This document shows positions 8,911-16,908 of a DNA stretch of 31,310 bases, piece by piece (positions within the stretch are counted from its first letter, which is position 1; each line of letters starts with the position of its first letter). The position numbers and the translations under genes were made by a program. The stretch comes from JAEXOD01 sp937930275 (lineage in GTDB: Bacteria; Bacteroidota; Ignavibacteria; Ignavibacteriales; Melioribacteraceae). The stretch is taken from positions 1-31,310 of the forward strand of contig DAIMZL010000028.1 of assembly GCA_036733965.1 (NCBI GenBank), given 5' to 3'. The notes beneath the pieces are model-generated. The model saw only the letters and a list, made by a program, of their open reading frames with translations, was not told where the DNA came from and searched no databases.

Positions 8911-9360
8911 TTATGCGTCTTCCTTAACAACCCAAGTTTTAACAACTGCAATAACTTTTGGGTGTAATTTTACGTTTACGTCATGTATTCCTAATGCTTT
9001 AATAGGTTCAGCTAAATCGATTTTGCGTTTATCGATATCAAAACCTTTTGTATTTAATGCTGCAGCAACGTCTTGAGCTGTTACAGAACCAAATAATTTT
9101 TCTTCTTCACCTACTTTTACTAAAATAGATACAGATGTTTTTTCCAATTCTACTTTTAATTTATTAGCTGCTTCAAGTTCTTTTACTTCTTTAGCTGCTG
9201 CTTGTTTTTTCTCTTCTTTTAAGGCATTAATGTTTCCTTCTGTAGCTAAGTAAGCTAATTGTCTCGGAATTAAATAATTAAGTGCATAACCATCTTTTAC
9301 TTCAACTACAGTTCCTACTTCACCTAAATTTTCGAAGTGTTTTCTTAATATTACTTTCAT
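8911..9360 (-). CDS. rplI: 50S ribosomal protein L9
   Basis: Structural protein of the large ribosomal subunit, 149 residues, the usual length. The N-terminal rRNA-binding domain starts MKVILRKHFENLGEVGTVVEVKDGYA and includes NYLIPRQLA. A long helix (~45-75) rich in Lys, Glu and Ala joins it to the C-terminal domain with KLFGSVTAQDVA and IKALGIHDVNVKLHPKV. AGGAGA lies about 9 bases before the ATG. It is last in the rpsF-ssb-rpsR-rplI cluster, 18 bases after rpsR. Confidence 0.97.
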   Translation of the reverse strand: MKVILRKHFENLGEVGTVVEVKDGYALNYLIPRQLAYLATEGNINALKEEKKQAAAKEVKELEAANKLKVELEKTSVSILVKVGEEEKLFGSVTAQDVAAALNTKGFDIDKRKIDLAEPIKALGIHDVNVKLHPKVIAVVKTWVVKEDA

Positions 9361-9378
9361 CTAAAATTTCTCCTATAA

Positions 9379-9588
9379 TTATTTAATTGCTTCGGAAACA
9401 TAAGGCATAATAGCAATCTGTCTTGCTCTTTTTATAGCCGTTACTAATTCTCTGTGCTGCTTTGCGCTTAATCCCGTAATTCTACGAGGAATTATTTTTC
9501 CTTGGTCCGTTACAAATTTAATTAATTTTTTTGCGTCTTTGTAATCGATATATTCTTCTATTACTCTTTTAACTCTTTTAGTTTTCAT
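9379..9588 (-). CDS. rpsR: 30S ribosomal protein S18
   Basis: Small-subunit protein of 69 residues that binds 16S rRNA as a heterodimer with S6, encoded two genes upstream. Seen are the signature YKDAKKLIKFVTDQGKIIPRR and the family motif ITGLSAKQHRELVTAIKRAR. No CxxC zinc motif is present, so this is the zinc-free form. GGAG lies 10 bases before the ATG. The gene lies 20 bases after ssb in the same operon. Confidence 0.97.
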   Translation of the reverse strand: MKTKRVKRVIEEYIDYKDAKKLIKFVTDQGKIIPRRITGLSAKQHRELVTAIKRARQIAIMPYVSEAIK

Positions 9589-9608
9589 TTTTATATTACT
9601 CCGATTTT

Positions 9609-10073
9609 TTAATCTTTAATTAAGCTTGATTCTTCGTCAGTTAAAAATTTATCAAACGAATTATCTTCAAAGCTGGAATCATCAAGCTCCGCATCTTGGC
9701 TAATACCAATATCATCCGGCAACTTGCTGTATTTATTCAAAAATTGAATTCTTTTAGCTTTAATTTCAACCACGGTTCTATTTTTACCGTCTTCAGTTTT
9801 AAATGTGCGACTTTGCAATTCACCGTCAATTAAAACAGCACTTCCTTTAATCAATCTGTCTTTGCAGCTATCCGCCAATTTATTCCATGCTACTACTCCT
9901 ACATAACAAACATCTTCTTGCCAATTATTACCGCTATCTTTATAACGTCTGTTAACAGCAACATGAAAATTTACTACAGGTGTACTATTGGATGTTTGAC
10001 GAAACACCGGATCTTTAGTTAAATTACCGGCAACAATCACACTATTAAGTTCAGGCATCTTTAATTCAGCCAT
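9609..10073 (-). CDS. ssb: Single-stranded DNA-binding protein
   Basis: Binds and protects single-stranded DNA during replication and repair. It has 154 residues. The OB fold covers ~8-115: NSVIVAGNLTKDPVFRQT, the TPVVNFHVAVNRRY strand, FKTEDGKNRTVVEIKAKRIQFL. The tail is acidic (DDIGISQDAELDDSSFEDNSF) but the protein ends DEESSLIKD, not in the D-D-x-P-F tip that normally recruits partner proteins. Its place between rpsF and rpsR is the classic arrangement, and AGGAAAGG precedes the ATG. A second ssb elsewhere in the genome is possible, but cannot be judged here. Confidence 0.95.
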   Translation of the reverse strand: MAELKMPELNSVIVAGNLTKDPVFRQTSNSTPVVNFHVAVNRRYKDSGNNWQEDVCYVGVVAWNKLADSCKDRLIKGSAVLIDGELQSRTFKTEDGKNRTVVEIKAKRIQFLNKYSKLPDDIGISQDAELDDSSFEDNSFDKFLTDEESSLIKD

Positions 10074-10100
10074 ACCTTTCCTCCGTTAACTGAATTTAGT

Positions 10101-10505
10101 TTACTTCTGACCTTCGTCACTAACCTTATCGCTGCTATTTGAGTTTTCATCGTTTGCTTGTGCGGCAAGTTCACTTGCTTTACCTTTTTGCGATTCAAAA
10201 TACTCAAGTGCTTCTTTGGTTAATTCGACTGTCAAAAAGCGAATTACTGTTTCGTCTAATCGGTATACTCTTTCAATGCGTGTAATCGCTTCGGTGGGGG
10301 CTGCAAAACGAATAACTACATAATATCCGCTTTTTGCTTTCTCAATCGGGTAAGCTAATCTTTTTCTTCCCCATTTGTCCAAGTCTTTTATTTCACCGCC
10401 ATAAGATTTTATGCTTTCTAAAATCTTATTTAGTGAAACTTCGATTTGTTCGTCTTCAAGTGTAGCATTTAAAATAATTACACTTTCATAGTTTTTTACT
10501 TTCAC
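10101..10505 (-). CDS. rpsF: 30S ribosomal protein S6 (GTG start)
   Basis: First gene of the S6-SSB-S18-L9 operon, 134 residues. The ferredoxin-like S6 fold covers ~1-95: YESVIILNATLEDEQI, GGEIKDLDKWGRKRLAYPI, GYYVVIRF and the ERVYRLDETVIRFL strand. The C-terminal ~35 residues are a low-complexity polar/acidic tail rich in Ala, Ser, Asn, Asp and Glu. The start is GTG (minus strand, 10505-10503), chosen because GGGAGG sits 5 bases upstream of it. The upstream leader has a candidate S6:S18 binding fold that overlaps this ribosome binding site. Confidence 0.96.
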   Translation of the reverse strand: MKVKNYESVIILNATLEDEQIEVSLNKILESIKSYGGEIKDLDKWGRKRLAYPIEKAKSGYYVVIRFAAPTEAITRIERVYRLDETVIRFLTVELTKEALEYFESQKGKASELAAQANDENSNSSDKVSDEGQK

Positions 10506-10508
10506 TTT

Positions 10509-10557
10509 TTCCTCCCTACGGGCTTAAGGCCCTCATAATTTTTATATGAGAGCAGGG
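10509..10557 (-). promoter_or_regulatory. Candidate S6:S18 autoregulatory leader of rpsF
   Basis: On the minus strand an 8-bp stem (10552-10545 with 10537-10530) is set inside an outer 4-bp stem (10557-10554 with 10517-10514). They are separated by a lopsided internal loop with one base on the 5' side and 12 on the 3' side, the latter containing CCCG. The outer stem takes in part of the GGGAGG ribosome binding site. Known rpsF leaders bind S6:S18 through a CCG in such a bulge. The fold is seen in sequence; its function is inferred. Confidence 0.45.
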
Positions 10558-10592
10558 TTATTGAATATGTTTTTTTAAAAATATAGACATTT

Positions 10593-10621
10593 AATATACA
10601 AATTTTTCTCGTAAAAGGCAA
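10593..10621 (-). promoter_or_regulatory. Sigma-70-like promoter of the rpsF operon
   Basis: On the minus strand TTGCCT (10621-10616) is followed by 17 bases and TATATT (10598-10593). Transcription would begin near 10586, giving a leader of about 80 bases that contains the hairpin before rpsF. Confidence 0.45.
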
Positions 10622-10668
10622 TTTTCAAGTCTATTTTTTTCATTAACTTACATATATAAACCCAATTA

Positions 10669-10700
10669 TAAAAATAAAAAGGGGCTGCCAAAACAGCCCC
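10669..10700 (-). terminator. Terminator of the T9SS protein gene
   Basis: GGGGCTG (10681-10687) pairs with CAGCCCC (10694-10700). On the minus strand this is followed by TTTTTATTTT. It lies 28 bases past the stop codon of the repeat protein and prevents read-through toward rpsF. Confidence 0.9.
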
Positions 10701-10728
10701 GGTCAATAAGGGAGGAGGGAGAGAGATT

Positions 10729-13005
10729 TTATTTTAACAAGGTCATTTTTTTACTTATGCTAAAATTACCCGATTCTAATCGGTATATGTAAATACCGCT
10801 GGAAAGATTTTCGGCATTCCAATTAACTAAATATGAACCTGCAGCTTTATAGTCGTTAACCAATTCGCTTACTTGCTGACCTAAGATGTTATATACGGTT
10901 AATTTTATATTTGCTGCTTCAGGTAAGCTAAATTTAATTGTTGTATTTGGGTTAAACGGGTTTGGATAGTTTTGGCTTAGTTCAAAATTAACCGGTATTG
11001 AATTAAAGTTTTCTTCAACTTTAACACTTGTTAATTTATTAAACCTTGTCCATCCGTTTAACCAATTAGTGTAACCGAATGCTCCTACAAAAGCTGCATC
11101 AGTATCAAAAAATCCGTCATTCGGAGGTGTAACCGCACCTGTTAATATAGGTGAGTTTTCTTTAGGCATAAAGTTTGGCTCCAAAAGATTAAACGGATCT
11201 TGTAACATTACTTCTGCTGTTGTTCCTAATACTCTGCCGCCGTTATTAGTAAACCAACTATTCGGATCAAATCCGATGACCGATCCTGTTGTATCAATCG
11301 ATTTTTTTGATGAACCGGCTATAATACAATTTTTTAGATAGCTGTTTCCTGCTATTGCATCGTTAATTAAATTTTTACCGTCAAGTAAAACGCCTGTCGG
11401 CCATCCCATAATTACGGAATTTGTAATTTTATTTTGCGATGAACGTCTTAAGTGCATTCCTCGTTTGTACAATGAATTGTAAGCCGAGTTTAATTCCGGT
11501 TGCGGACCTACTAAAGTAACATTATACCATGTTGGGGAAGTTCTCGGTTCGTTTAACGAACCGGACCCGTCATTATCCGATTCAAATCCGTTTGATGATG
11601 ATTGGTCTGCAATTTGAGGATCTCTTAATGCAACTAAATATTGCAATTTTCCGCTATATCCAAAATCTGTATCAAAGTCATCATCCCAACCACGATAAGC
11701 AACTAAATATTTACAGTTTACATTACCGCCAAACCATTCATAACTATCATCACCGCTATAACTTACTTGAATATGATCTATTTGTGTACCGCGCCCTACA
11801 CCGCCAAATGTTAAACCGTTTATTTCGTTATTTAAAGAATAAGCTATGCCGGGGTATTCAATTCTTACATAACTCATAATACCGCTGTTATCTTCAGGAT
11901 TATTACCGCCGTAAACGTCACCCGGTCCTTCAATAGTTGATGTTCCGCCTGGAACGTTAATTGGTGCGTTACCCAACAATATTATACCGCCCCAATCTCC
12001 GTATGTGGGCTCTTGCGTACTACCCTGCATTGCAAATTGGCTTGTAAAAACAATTGGATTAAACTCGTTACCAATTGCCATAATTTTTGCACCCGGTTTA
12101 ATAATTAATGAACCTTTGGTTGCGTTATCTCCGTAAATTACCGTACCGGCTTGAATTGTTAATGTGGCCGGAGCTTGAACTCGAACAATATCAACTAATT
12201 TATAAACTTTATCGCTTGTCAAAGTCATATCTAATGTAATATCTCCTTGTAAAACGACCTCGGAAGTTACTAAGTTAAATTTAGTCCACCCTTGCATCCA
12301 ATTTTTTGTACCAAAAGCACCGATGTAAGTAGCAGTTACGTCAAAAAATCCGTCATTGGGAGGAGTGGCTCCGCCTATTAACGCAGGTGAACCTTGTAAA
12401 GGTAAAAAATTTGGAGCATTTAAGTTAAAAGGATCTGTTAAATTTAAATCATTTGTATTTGCCAATACTCTTCCGCCGTTATTAGTAAACCAACTATTAG
12501 GATCAAAACCGGCAACCGAGCTTGTTGTATCAATAGATTTTTTAGATGAACCTGCTACAATACAATTTTTCAAGTAACTATTACCGGCAATTGCATCGTT
12601 AATTAAATTTTTACCGTCCAATAATACACCGGTCGGCCATCCCATAATTATTGTATTATGAATTTTATTTTGCGATGAACGTCTTAAATGCATTCCTCTC
12701 TTAAACAACGAATTATAAGTTGTTGTTAATTCTTTTTGTGGTCCTACCATAGTAACATTATACCATGTGGGAGCAGTTCTCGGAGTATTTAATGAGCCCG
12801 ATCCGTCATTATCAGATTCAAAACCGTTTGAAGATGATTGATCTGCAATTTCTGCATCCCTTATTGCAACTAAAAATTGCAATTTTCCGCTATATCCAAA
12901 ATCTGTATCAAAGTCATCATCCCAGCCTCTATATGCTACTAAGTGTTTACAGTTAACAGTACCGCCGAACCATTCAAAACTGTCATCACCGCTATAACTT
13001 ACTTG
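10729..13005 (-). CDS. Two-repeat T9SS-sorted exported protein, C-terminal part (continues across gap)
   Basis: Carries the rest of repeat unit 1, all of repeat unit 2 (starting VVLQGDITLDMTL at 12258) and a type IX secretion type A sorting domain with SQNYPNPFNPNTTIKFSLPE and the terminal SGIYIYRLESGNFSISKKMTLLK. The frame is open from the gap edge (QVSYSGDDSFEWFGG); a Met at 12882 is internal and not a start. The units resemble Bacteroidota secreted proteins with KGTLIVKPGAK and GDWGGIILLGNAPIN, thought to form a parallel beta helix; no catalytic residues were recognised. Removing the N run plus one 55-bp flank copy (155 bases) joins it in frame with the upstream part as one 942-residue protein. 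Its function is unknown; surface location is inferred from the sorting domain. Confidence 0.85.
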   Translation of the reverse strand, partial: QVSYSGDDSFEWFGGTVNCKHLVAYRGWDDDFDTDFGYSGKLQFLVAIRDAEIADQSSSNGFESDNDGSGSLNTPRTAPTWYNVTMVGPQKELTTTYNSLFKRGMHLRRSSQNKIHNTIIMGWPTGVLLDGKNLINDAIAGNSYLKNCIVAGSSKKSIDTTSSVAGFDPNSWFTNNGGRVLANTNDLNLTDPFNLNAPNFLPLQGSPALIGGATPPNDGFFDVTATYIGAFGTKNWMQGWTKFNLVTSEVVLQGDITLDMTLTSDKVYKLVDIVRVQAPATLTIQAGTVIYGDNATKGSLIIKPGAKIMAIGNEFNPIVFTSQFAMQGSTQEPTYGDWGGIILLGNAPINVPGGTSTIEGPGDVYGGNNPEDNSGIMSYVRIEYPGIAYSLNNEINGLTFGGVGRGTQIDHIQVSYSGDDSYEWFGGNVNCKYLVAYRGWDDDFDTDFGYSGKLQYLVALRDPQIADQSSSNGFESDNDGSGSLNEPRTSPTWYNVTLVGPQPELNSAYNSLYKRGMHLRRSSQNKITNSVIMGWPTGVLLDGKNLINDAIAGNSYLKNCIIAGSSKKSIDTTGSVIGFDPNSWFTNNGGRVLGTTAEVMLQDPFNLLEPNFMPKENSPILTGAVTPPNDGFFDTDAAFVGAFGYTNWLNGWTRFNKLTSVKVEENFNSIPVNFELSQNYPNPFNPNTTIKFSLPEAANIKLTVYNILGQQVSELVNDYKAAGSYLVNWNAENLSSGIYIYRLESGNFSISKKMTLLK
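12951..13005. repeat. 55-bp sequence identical on both sides of the N gap (left copy)
   Basis: Bases 12951-13005 match 13106-13160 without a mismatch, directly repeated around the N run. The length suits an assembler overlap and not a biological repeat. Confidence 0.9.
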
Positions 13006-13105
13006 NNNNNNNNNNNNNNNNNNNNNNNNNNNNNNNNNNNNNNNNNNNNNNNNNNNNNNNNNNNNNNNNNNNNNNNNNNNNNNNNNNNNNNNNNNNNNNN
13101 NNNNN
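13006..13105. other. Scaffold gap (100 N)
   Basis: Exactly 100 undetermined bases inside the T9SS protein gene. Both flanks carry the same 55 bases, so the true gap may be negative (overlapping contigs). Missing extra repeat units cannot be excluded. Confidence 0.98.
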
Positions 13106-13160
13106 AGTTAACAGTACCGCCGAACCATTCAAAACTGTCATCACCGCTATAACTTACTTG
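13106..13160. repeat. 55-bp sequence identical on both sides of the N gap (right copy)
   Basis: Right-hand copy of 12951-13005. It encodes the same QVSYSGDDSFEWFGGTVN segment on the minus strand. Confidence 0.9.
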
Positions 13161-13712
13161 CACATATTCAATTGTAGTTCCGCTGCCGACACCGCCAAAT
13201 GTTAAACCGTTAATTTCATTGTTTAACGAATAAGCTATTCCGGGGAATTCAATTCTAACATATCTTAAAATTCCGCTGTTATCATCAGAATTATTACCAC
13301 CGTAAACATCTCCGGGTCCTTCAATTGTTGACGTACCGCCGGGAACGTTAATAGGTGCATTACCCAACAATATTATGCCCCCCCAATCTCCGTAAGTAGG
13401 GGTTTGACTGCTTCCCGATTTAGTAAATTCACTTGTAAAAACTATCGGTTTTAATGGTGTTCCTTCTGCAATTAATTTTGCGCCGGGTTTAACTATTAAT
13501 GTGCCTTTTGTTGAGTTTTCCCCATAAATAGTTGTTCCTGCTTCAATTGTTAATACTGCCGGAGCTTGAACTCGTACTATATCTTTTAGCAAATATGTTT
13601 TATCTGCCGTTAAAGTAGTATTAACGGTAATATCACCTTGTAATACTACATCTTGAGCAAATATATTTGCCGTAAGGATAAAAAAGGTCATTAAATAAGT
13701 TATTTTTTTCAT
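13106..13712 (-). CDS. Two-repeat T9SS-sorted exported protein, N-terminal part (runs into gap)
   Basis: The first 202 residues of the exported repeat protein. The signal peptide is MKKITYLMTFFILTANIFA, with cleavage near residue 20. Repeat unit 1 begins at residue 22 (VVLQGDITVNTTLTADKTY) and is nearly the same as unit 2, 412 residues further on after joining: both have IVRVQAPA.LTI.AGT.IYG, KPGAK, TYGDWGGIILLGNAPINVPG, STIEGPGDVYGGNN and AYSLNNEINGLTFGGVG. The gene starts 33 bases after the TonB receptor's stop and is surely in the same operon, so the two products probably act together at the outer membrane. Taken literally, the N run puts the two parts out of frame. Confidence 0.85.
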
Positions 13713-13745
13713 TGATACTCCAATTTGTTATTAAAAGTTTAAACT

Positions 13746-16559
13746 TTATAATTCATAGCTCAATCCAACACTATAATCACTTCCCACTCTAATTCTTTCT
13801 GCAACTTTATCTCCGGCTGGTGATTTTTGAATCATTAATCTATCTTTAGCAAGTATATCTTTTACCGTAATTTTAATGTTAAGCGAATTGAATATTTTCT
13901 TTGATAGAGAAATATCTACTTGCTCTCTTGCTTTCTCAATTACATCACCAAGGTTGTTAAATCCGACTTTAGAAATTCTATCCCCTACTTTGTTAAAAAT
14001 TACCGAAGCAGCTATACCTGTATAAGATTCGTCATAGTAAAATCCTAAATTAAAAATATAATCTGCTTGCCCTTGTAAAGGACGATTCGATTCCTGAAAA
14101 CCTCCCACATTTAAATCAATGTTAGATTTGATTAAACTGATATTGCCAACAAACATTAATCCCTCTAATAAAGACGTAAAACCTGAGAATGATTTCCTAA
14201 CTTCAAGTTCCATTCCATAATTTTTGGCTCCTTTTGCATTTTGGAACGAACGAGTCGGCTCAAAGCCTGATGAGGCTATTAATACCTGTTCAATAGGATC
14301 GTTAAATGACTTATAAAATAGCCCCAATGCAATTAGCTCTCCCGGTTTCGGATAATATTCATATCTAATATCATAATTGGTAATTAACGAGCGTTTTAAA
14401 TTTACGTTTCCTTCAACCAATTCATTCGACAAAAAGTCAAAATAAGTAAACGGAGCAAGTTCTCTAAATTCAGGGCGTGCCAATGTACGAGAAAACGCCG
14501 CACGCAAATTCATACTTTCGGTAAGAATATAAGTCATATTAATTGTGGGTAATAAATCGTTATATTCAGAATTTACTTTAATCGGTTCACCTTTTAAGTT
14601 TTTTGATTCTAAATGCTGTAGCGAATATTCGTATCTTAACCCGGCAACAATTTTAAGTGTTTCAAATAATTTAAAATCTGTCATTAAATATGAACCTACA
14701 ACATTTTGATATGACGTATAACTATCTGAAGGTTTTGTAATTTCCGTAATTTCTATAAAATTATTCCCAAAGTTTTCGGGCACAAATATTTCTTCAATCG
14801 GTCTTATTAAAATTTGCTGTTCTTTACTAAAATTTCCGCCCGGAATATTTTTAAATCCAAAAGTGCGTGCGCTAAAAGTTCTATCTTTTTTATCATAAAG
14901 CACACCGAATTTAACGCTTGGCAAACTTGGATTTTCAAATGGTTTCAATAAAAAATCTACTCCTGCTCCTTTGTTTTTATCTGTTAAATCACCAAAAAAA
15001 CGTGTTGCTAACGACTGATCTAATAAAAACATCATGTCTGCTTCAGTGTCTTCTAAATCTCTAACATAAACAAATCTTCTTGCATCCGGCTCGTTACGTT
15101 TTGATTCTGCCACGTTTAAATTCCAGTTAACATGAAGTCCGTTCATTAAGTTAATGAAATGCTCGCCTATTAACTGTGTTGAGTATAATGACCGCGATAC
15201 ATATCTTAATGAAGTTACATTTCTATAATCCGGATTGTAGTAATAGACACCTTCATAATTTATTGTTTCGTCATCCGCATTTTGGTTATATATATTTTTT
15301 AAGCTTATTTTGTTTGATTTATCAAGTTTTAAGCTTAAGTTTAATAATGCGCCCAACATAACGGATTGTGTTGCCGTTGTACCTTTATATGTATATCTGG
15401 GACCTTCAAAAGTATAATTATTTCTTTCAATATTATTAGATTTTACGGAGTTACTATAGTTTAATGATGCTATATAACCAAAAACGGTTTCGCCAAATAA
15501 AAACTTGTCCCCTACATTTAACTTATATGAGTTATTTAAAGGAGCTTTCTCTTTTTTGGTATTCCAATTATTCGCAAATGATTTACCAATATTTTTTAAT
15601 TCGTCAACGCTGTAATTTCCTCTTAAAACAGTAGTGCTTGATATAGTATTCGGCAAAGAACGAGTACCGTCATCCCAACCTAAATAATCTGTTTTACCAC
15701 CGTTGTATGTATTAAAATTTTTAAATGATGAACGATTGTTATAAGAACTTGATACACTAAAATCCAACATAAAAGCCGAAGGAAATTCAATTGTATTAAT
15801 TTCAACCAAACCCCCGCTAAAATCCGCAGGTTTATCCGCAGTAAATGTTTTGCTTGTTAAAACATTTTCAATTAAACTTGCGGGAAATAAATCATACGAA
15901 AAACTTTTCTTTTCCGGATCTGTACTCGGCAAGTTTGCACCGTTTAACATAGTATTATTATATCTATCGCCTATACCTCTTACAAATGCATATTTACCGT
16001 CACTTACCGTTACGCCTGTCATTCGAGAAAGAATATCAGCACCGTCACTACTGTTGTTTTTGCTTATTAACTCAGAACTTAATCCGTCAACAATATTAAG
16101 CGAGTTTTTTTGTATTTGAAGTAACGCTCCTTCGGTTGATTTTATCATGTCGGCAGAAACAATTACTTCTCCCAACTGGGTTGAGGTTGGTTTTAACGAA
16201 ATACTAATTTTAGTATCTTTTCCGGATTCGACTTTAACTTTTTCTACTGTAACGTTATTATAAGAGATATAAGAAATTTTCAAATCGTATAAACCCGGAT
16301 TTAATCCTTTTATTGAATAGTATCCGTCCAAATCTGTTGAAGCTCCTATATTAGTACCGGCAATTAAAATATTAGCTCCAATCAAAATATCATTGTTGGA
16401 TTCATCTTTAATAACACCGCTAATAGAACCTTTTTGCTGTGCAAAAATTGTGGTAGATAAAAAGATAATTGATAATACAACAAACACAATTTTTAATGAA
16501 CTGCTTTGCTTTATCTTTTCTTTTCTACCTTTAACAACTAAATTTTGTAAGTTTTTCAT
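13746..16559 (-). CDS. TonB-dependent outer-membrane receptor
   Basis: Outer-membrane gated channel of 937 residues. The start at 16559 (MKNLQNLVVKG) is preferred over the in-frame ATG at 16580 because GGAGAG lies 9 bases before it. A signal segment at ~25-40 ends IFAQQ. Next comes a carboxypeptidase-regulatory-like domain (~42-125: GSISGVIKDESNNDILIGANI, STDLDGYYSIKGLNPGLYDL), then the plug (~130-265: EVIVSADMIKSTEGALLQIQ, MTGVTVSDGKYAFVRGIGDRYNNTMLNG, DFSGGLVEINT) and a 22-strand-type barrel ending in GLSYEL. The substrate cannot be read from sequence; no TonB/ExbBD gene is present. It heads an operon with the duplicated T9SS protein, recalling receptor/surface-protein pairs in Bacteroidota, although SusD is absent. 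Confidence 0.92.
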   Translation of the reverse strand: MKNLQNLVVKGRKEKIKQSSSLKIVFVVLSIIFLSTTIFAQQKGSISGVIKDESNNDILIGANILIAGTNIGASTDLDGYYSIKGLNPGLYDLKISYISYNNVTVEKVKVESGKDTKISISLKPTSTQLGEVIVSADMIKSTEGALLQIQKNSLNIVDGLSSELISKNNSSDGADILSRMTGVTVSDGKYAFVRGIGDRYNNTMLNGANLPSTDPEKKSFSYDLFPASLIENVLTSKTFTADKPADFSGGLVEINTIEFPSAFMLDFSVSSSYNNRSSFKNFNTYNGGKTDYLGWDDGTRSLPNTISSTTVLRGNYSVDELKNIGKSFANNWNTKKEKAPLNNSYKLNVGDKFLFGETVFGYIASLNYSNSVKSNNIERNNYTFEGPRYTYKGTTATQSVMLGALLNLSLKLDKSNKISLKNIYNQNADDETINYEGVYYYNPDYRNVTSLRYVSRSLYSTQLIGEHFINLMNGLHVNWNLNVAESKRNEPDARRFVYVRDLEDTEADMMFLLDQSLATRFFGDLTDKNKGAGVDFLLKPFENPSLPSVKFGVLYDKKDRTFSARTFGFKNIPGGNFSKEQQILIRPIEEIFVPENFGNNFIEITEITKPSDSYTSYQNVVGSYLMTDFKLFETLKIVAGLRYEYSLQHLESKNLKGEPIKVNSEYNDLLPTINMTYILTESMNLRAAFSRTLARPEFRELAPFTYFDFLSNELVEGNVNLKRSLITNYDIRYEYYPKPGELIALGLFYKSFNDPIEQVLIASSGFEPTRSFQNAKGAKNYGMELEVRKSFSGFTSLLEGLMFVGNISLIKSNIDLNVGGFQESNRPLQGQADYIFNLGFYYDESYTGIAASVIFNKVGDRISKVGFNNLGDVIEKAREQVDISLSKKIFNSLNIKITVKDILAKDRLMIQKSPAGDKVAERIRVGSDYSVGLSYEL

Positions 16560-16640
16560 AATATTTGGCTCTCCTTCCAAATTTTTTTTATTGACATGCT
16601 AAACTTAGTAAACCAATATTAACACATTATTAAGCATGTA

Positions 16641-16666
16641 TTAACAAATAGTTATCGATTTGTTAA
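16641..16666. promoter_or_regulatory. Palindrome upstream of the TonB receptor operon (operator candidate)
   Basis: TTAACAAAT (16641-16649) and ATTTGTTAA (16658-16666) are perfect 9-bp inverted arms with an 8-base spacer, about 82-107 bases upstream of the receptor start. A second pair, ACATGCT (16594-16600) and AGCATGT (16633-16639), lies nearer the gene. These may be repressor sites. No matching regulator was identified. Confidence 0.35.
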
Positions 16667-16707
16667 ATAATTGTTAACATACTTGTACCAAAATGGATAA
16701 TATTTTT

Positions 16708-16828
16708 GAACCAGGATTTGCAGGATGAATAAAGGATTTTCAGGATAAAAGAAGGATTTACAAGATAAAACCATTACAAGTTTGTTGTTATCCTGTTAAT
16801 CGACATAAAATCCTGCTCATCCTGGTTC
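16708..16828. repeat. Dispersed-type AGGATTTnCAGGAT repeat cluster
   Basis: Three direct copies of AGGATTTnCAGGAT (16713, 16733, 16753; the third has one change) are followed by two inverted copies (16790, 16810). Copies in each set are exactly 20 bases apart, and the cluster is bounded by GAACC and GGTTC. It lies between the divergent receptor and nitroreductase genes and would fold into a long hairpin. Such repeats occur dispersed in bacterial genomes; their function is unknown. With the palindrome it accounts for the 16560-16908 intergenic region. Confidence 0.8.
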
Positions 16829-16908
16829 TAAATCATGCCCTTTAACACTCTATTAAACTTTTTAATCCTATTTTACGTTATGACTAAAAACATTAAACGG
16901 AGTTTACA

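Noticed and set aside
10560..10680. tRNA or other structured RNA gene before rpsF
   Set aside because: No cloverleaf, CCA end or T-loop sequence; the region is explained by promoter, leader and terminator.
12882..12882. Independent start of a second T9SS protein gene at the Met at 12882
   Set aside because: The frame is open upstream to the gap edge with sequence matching repeat unit 2, no signal peptide and no ribosome binding site, so the Met is internal.
12943..13152. Open frame across the N run
   Set aside because: It is an artefact of undetermined bases and the duplicated flank.
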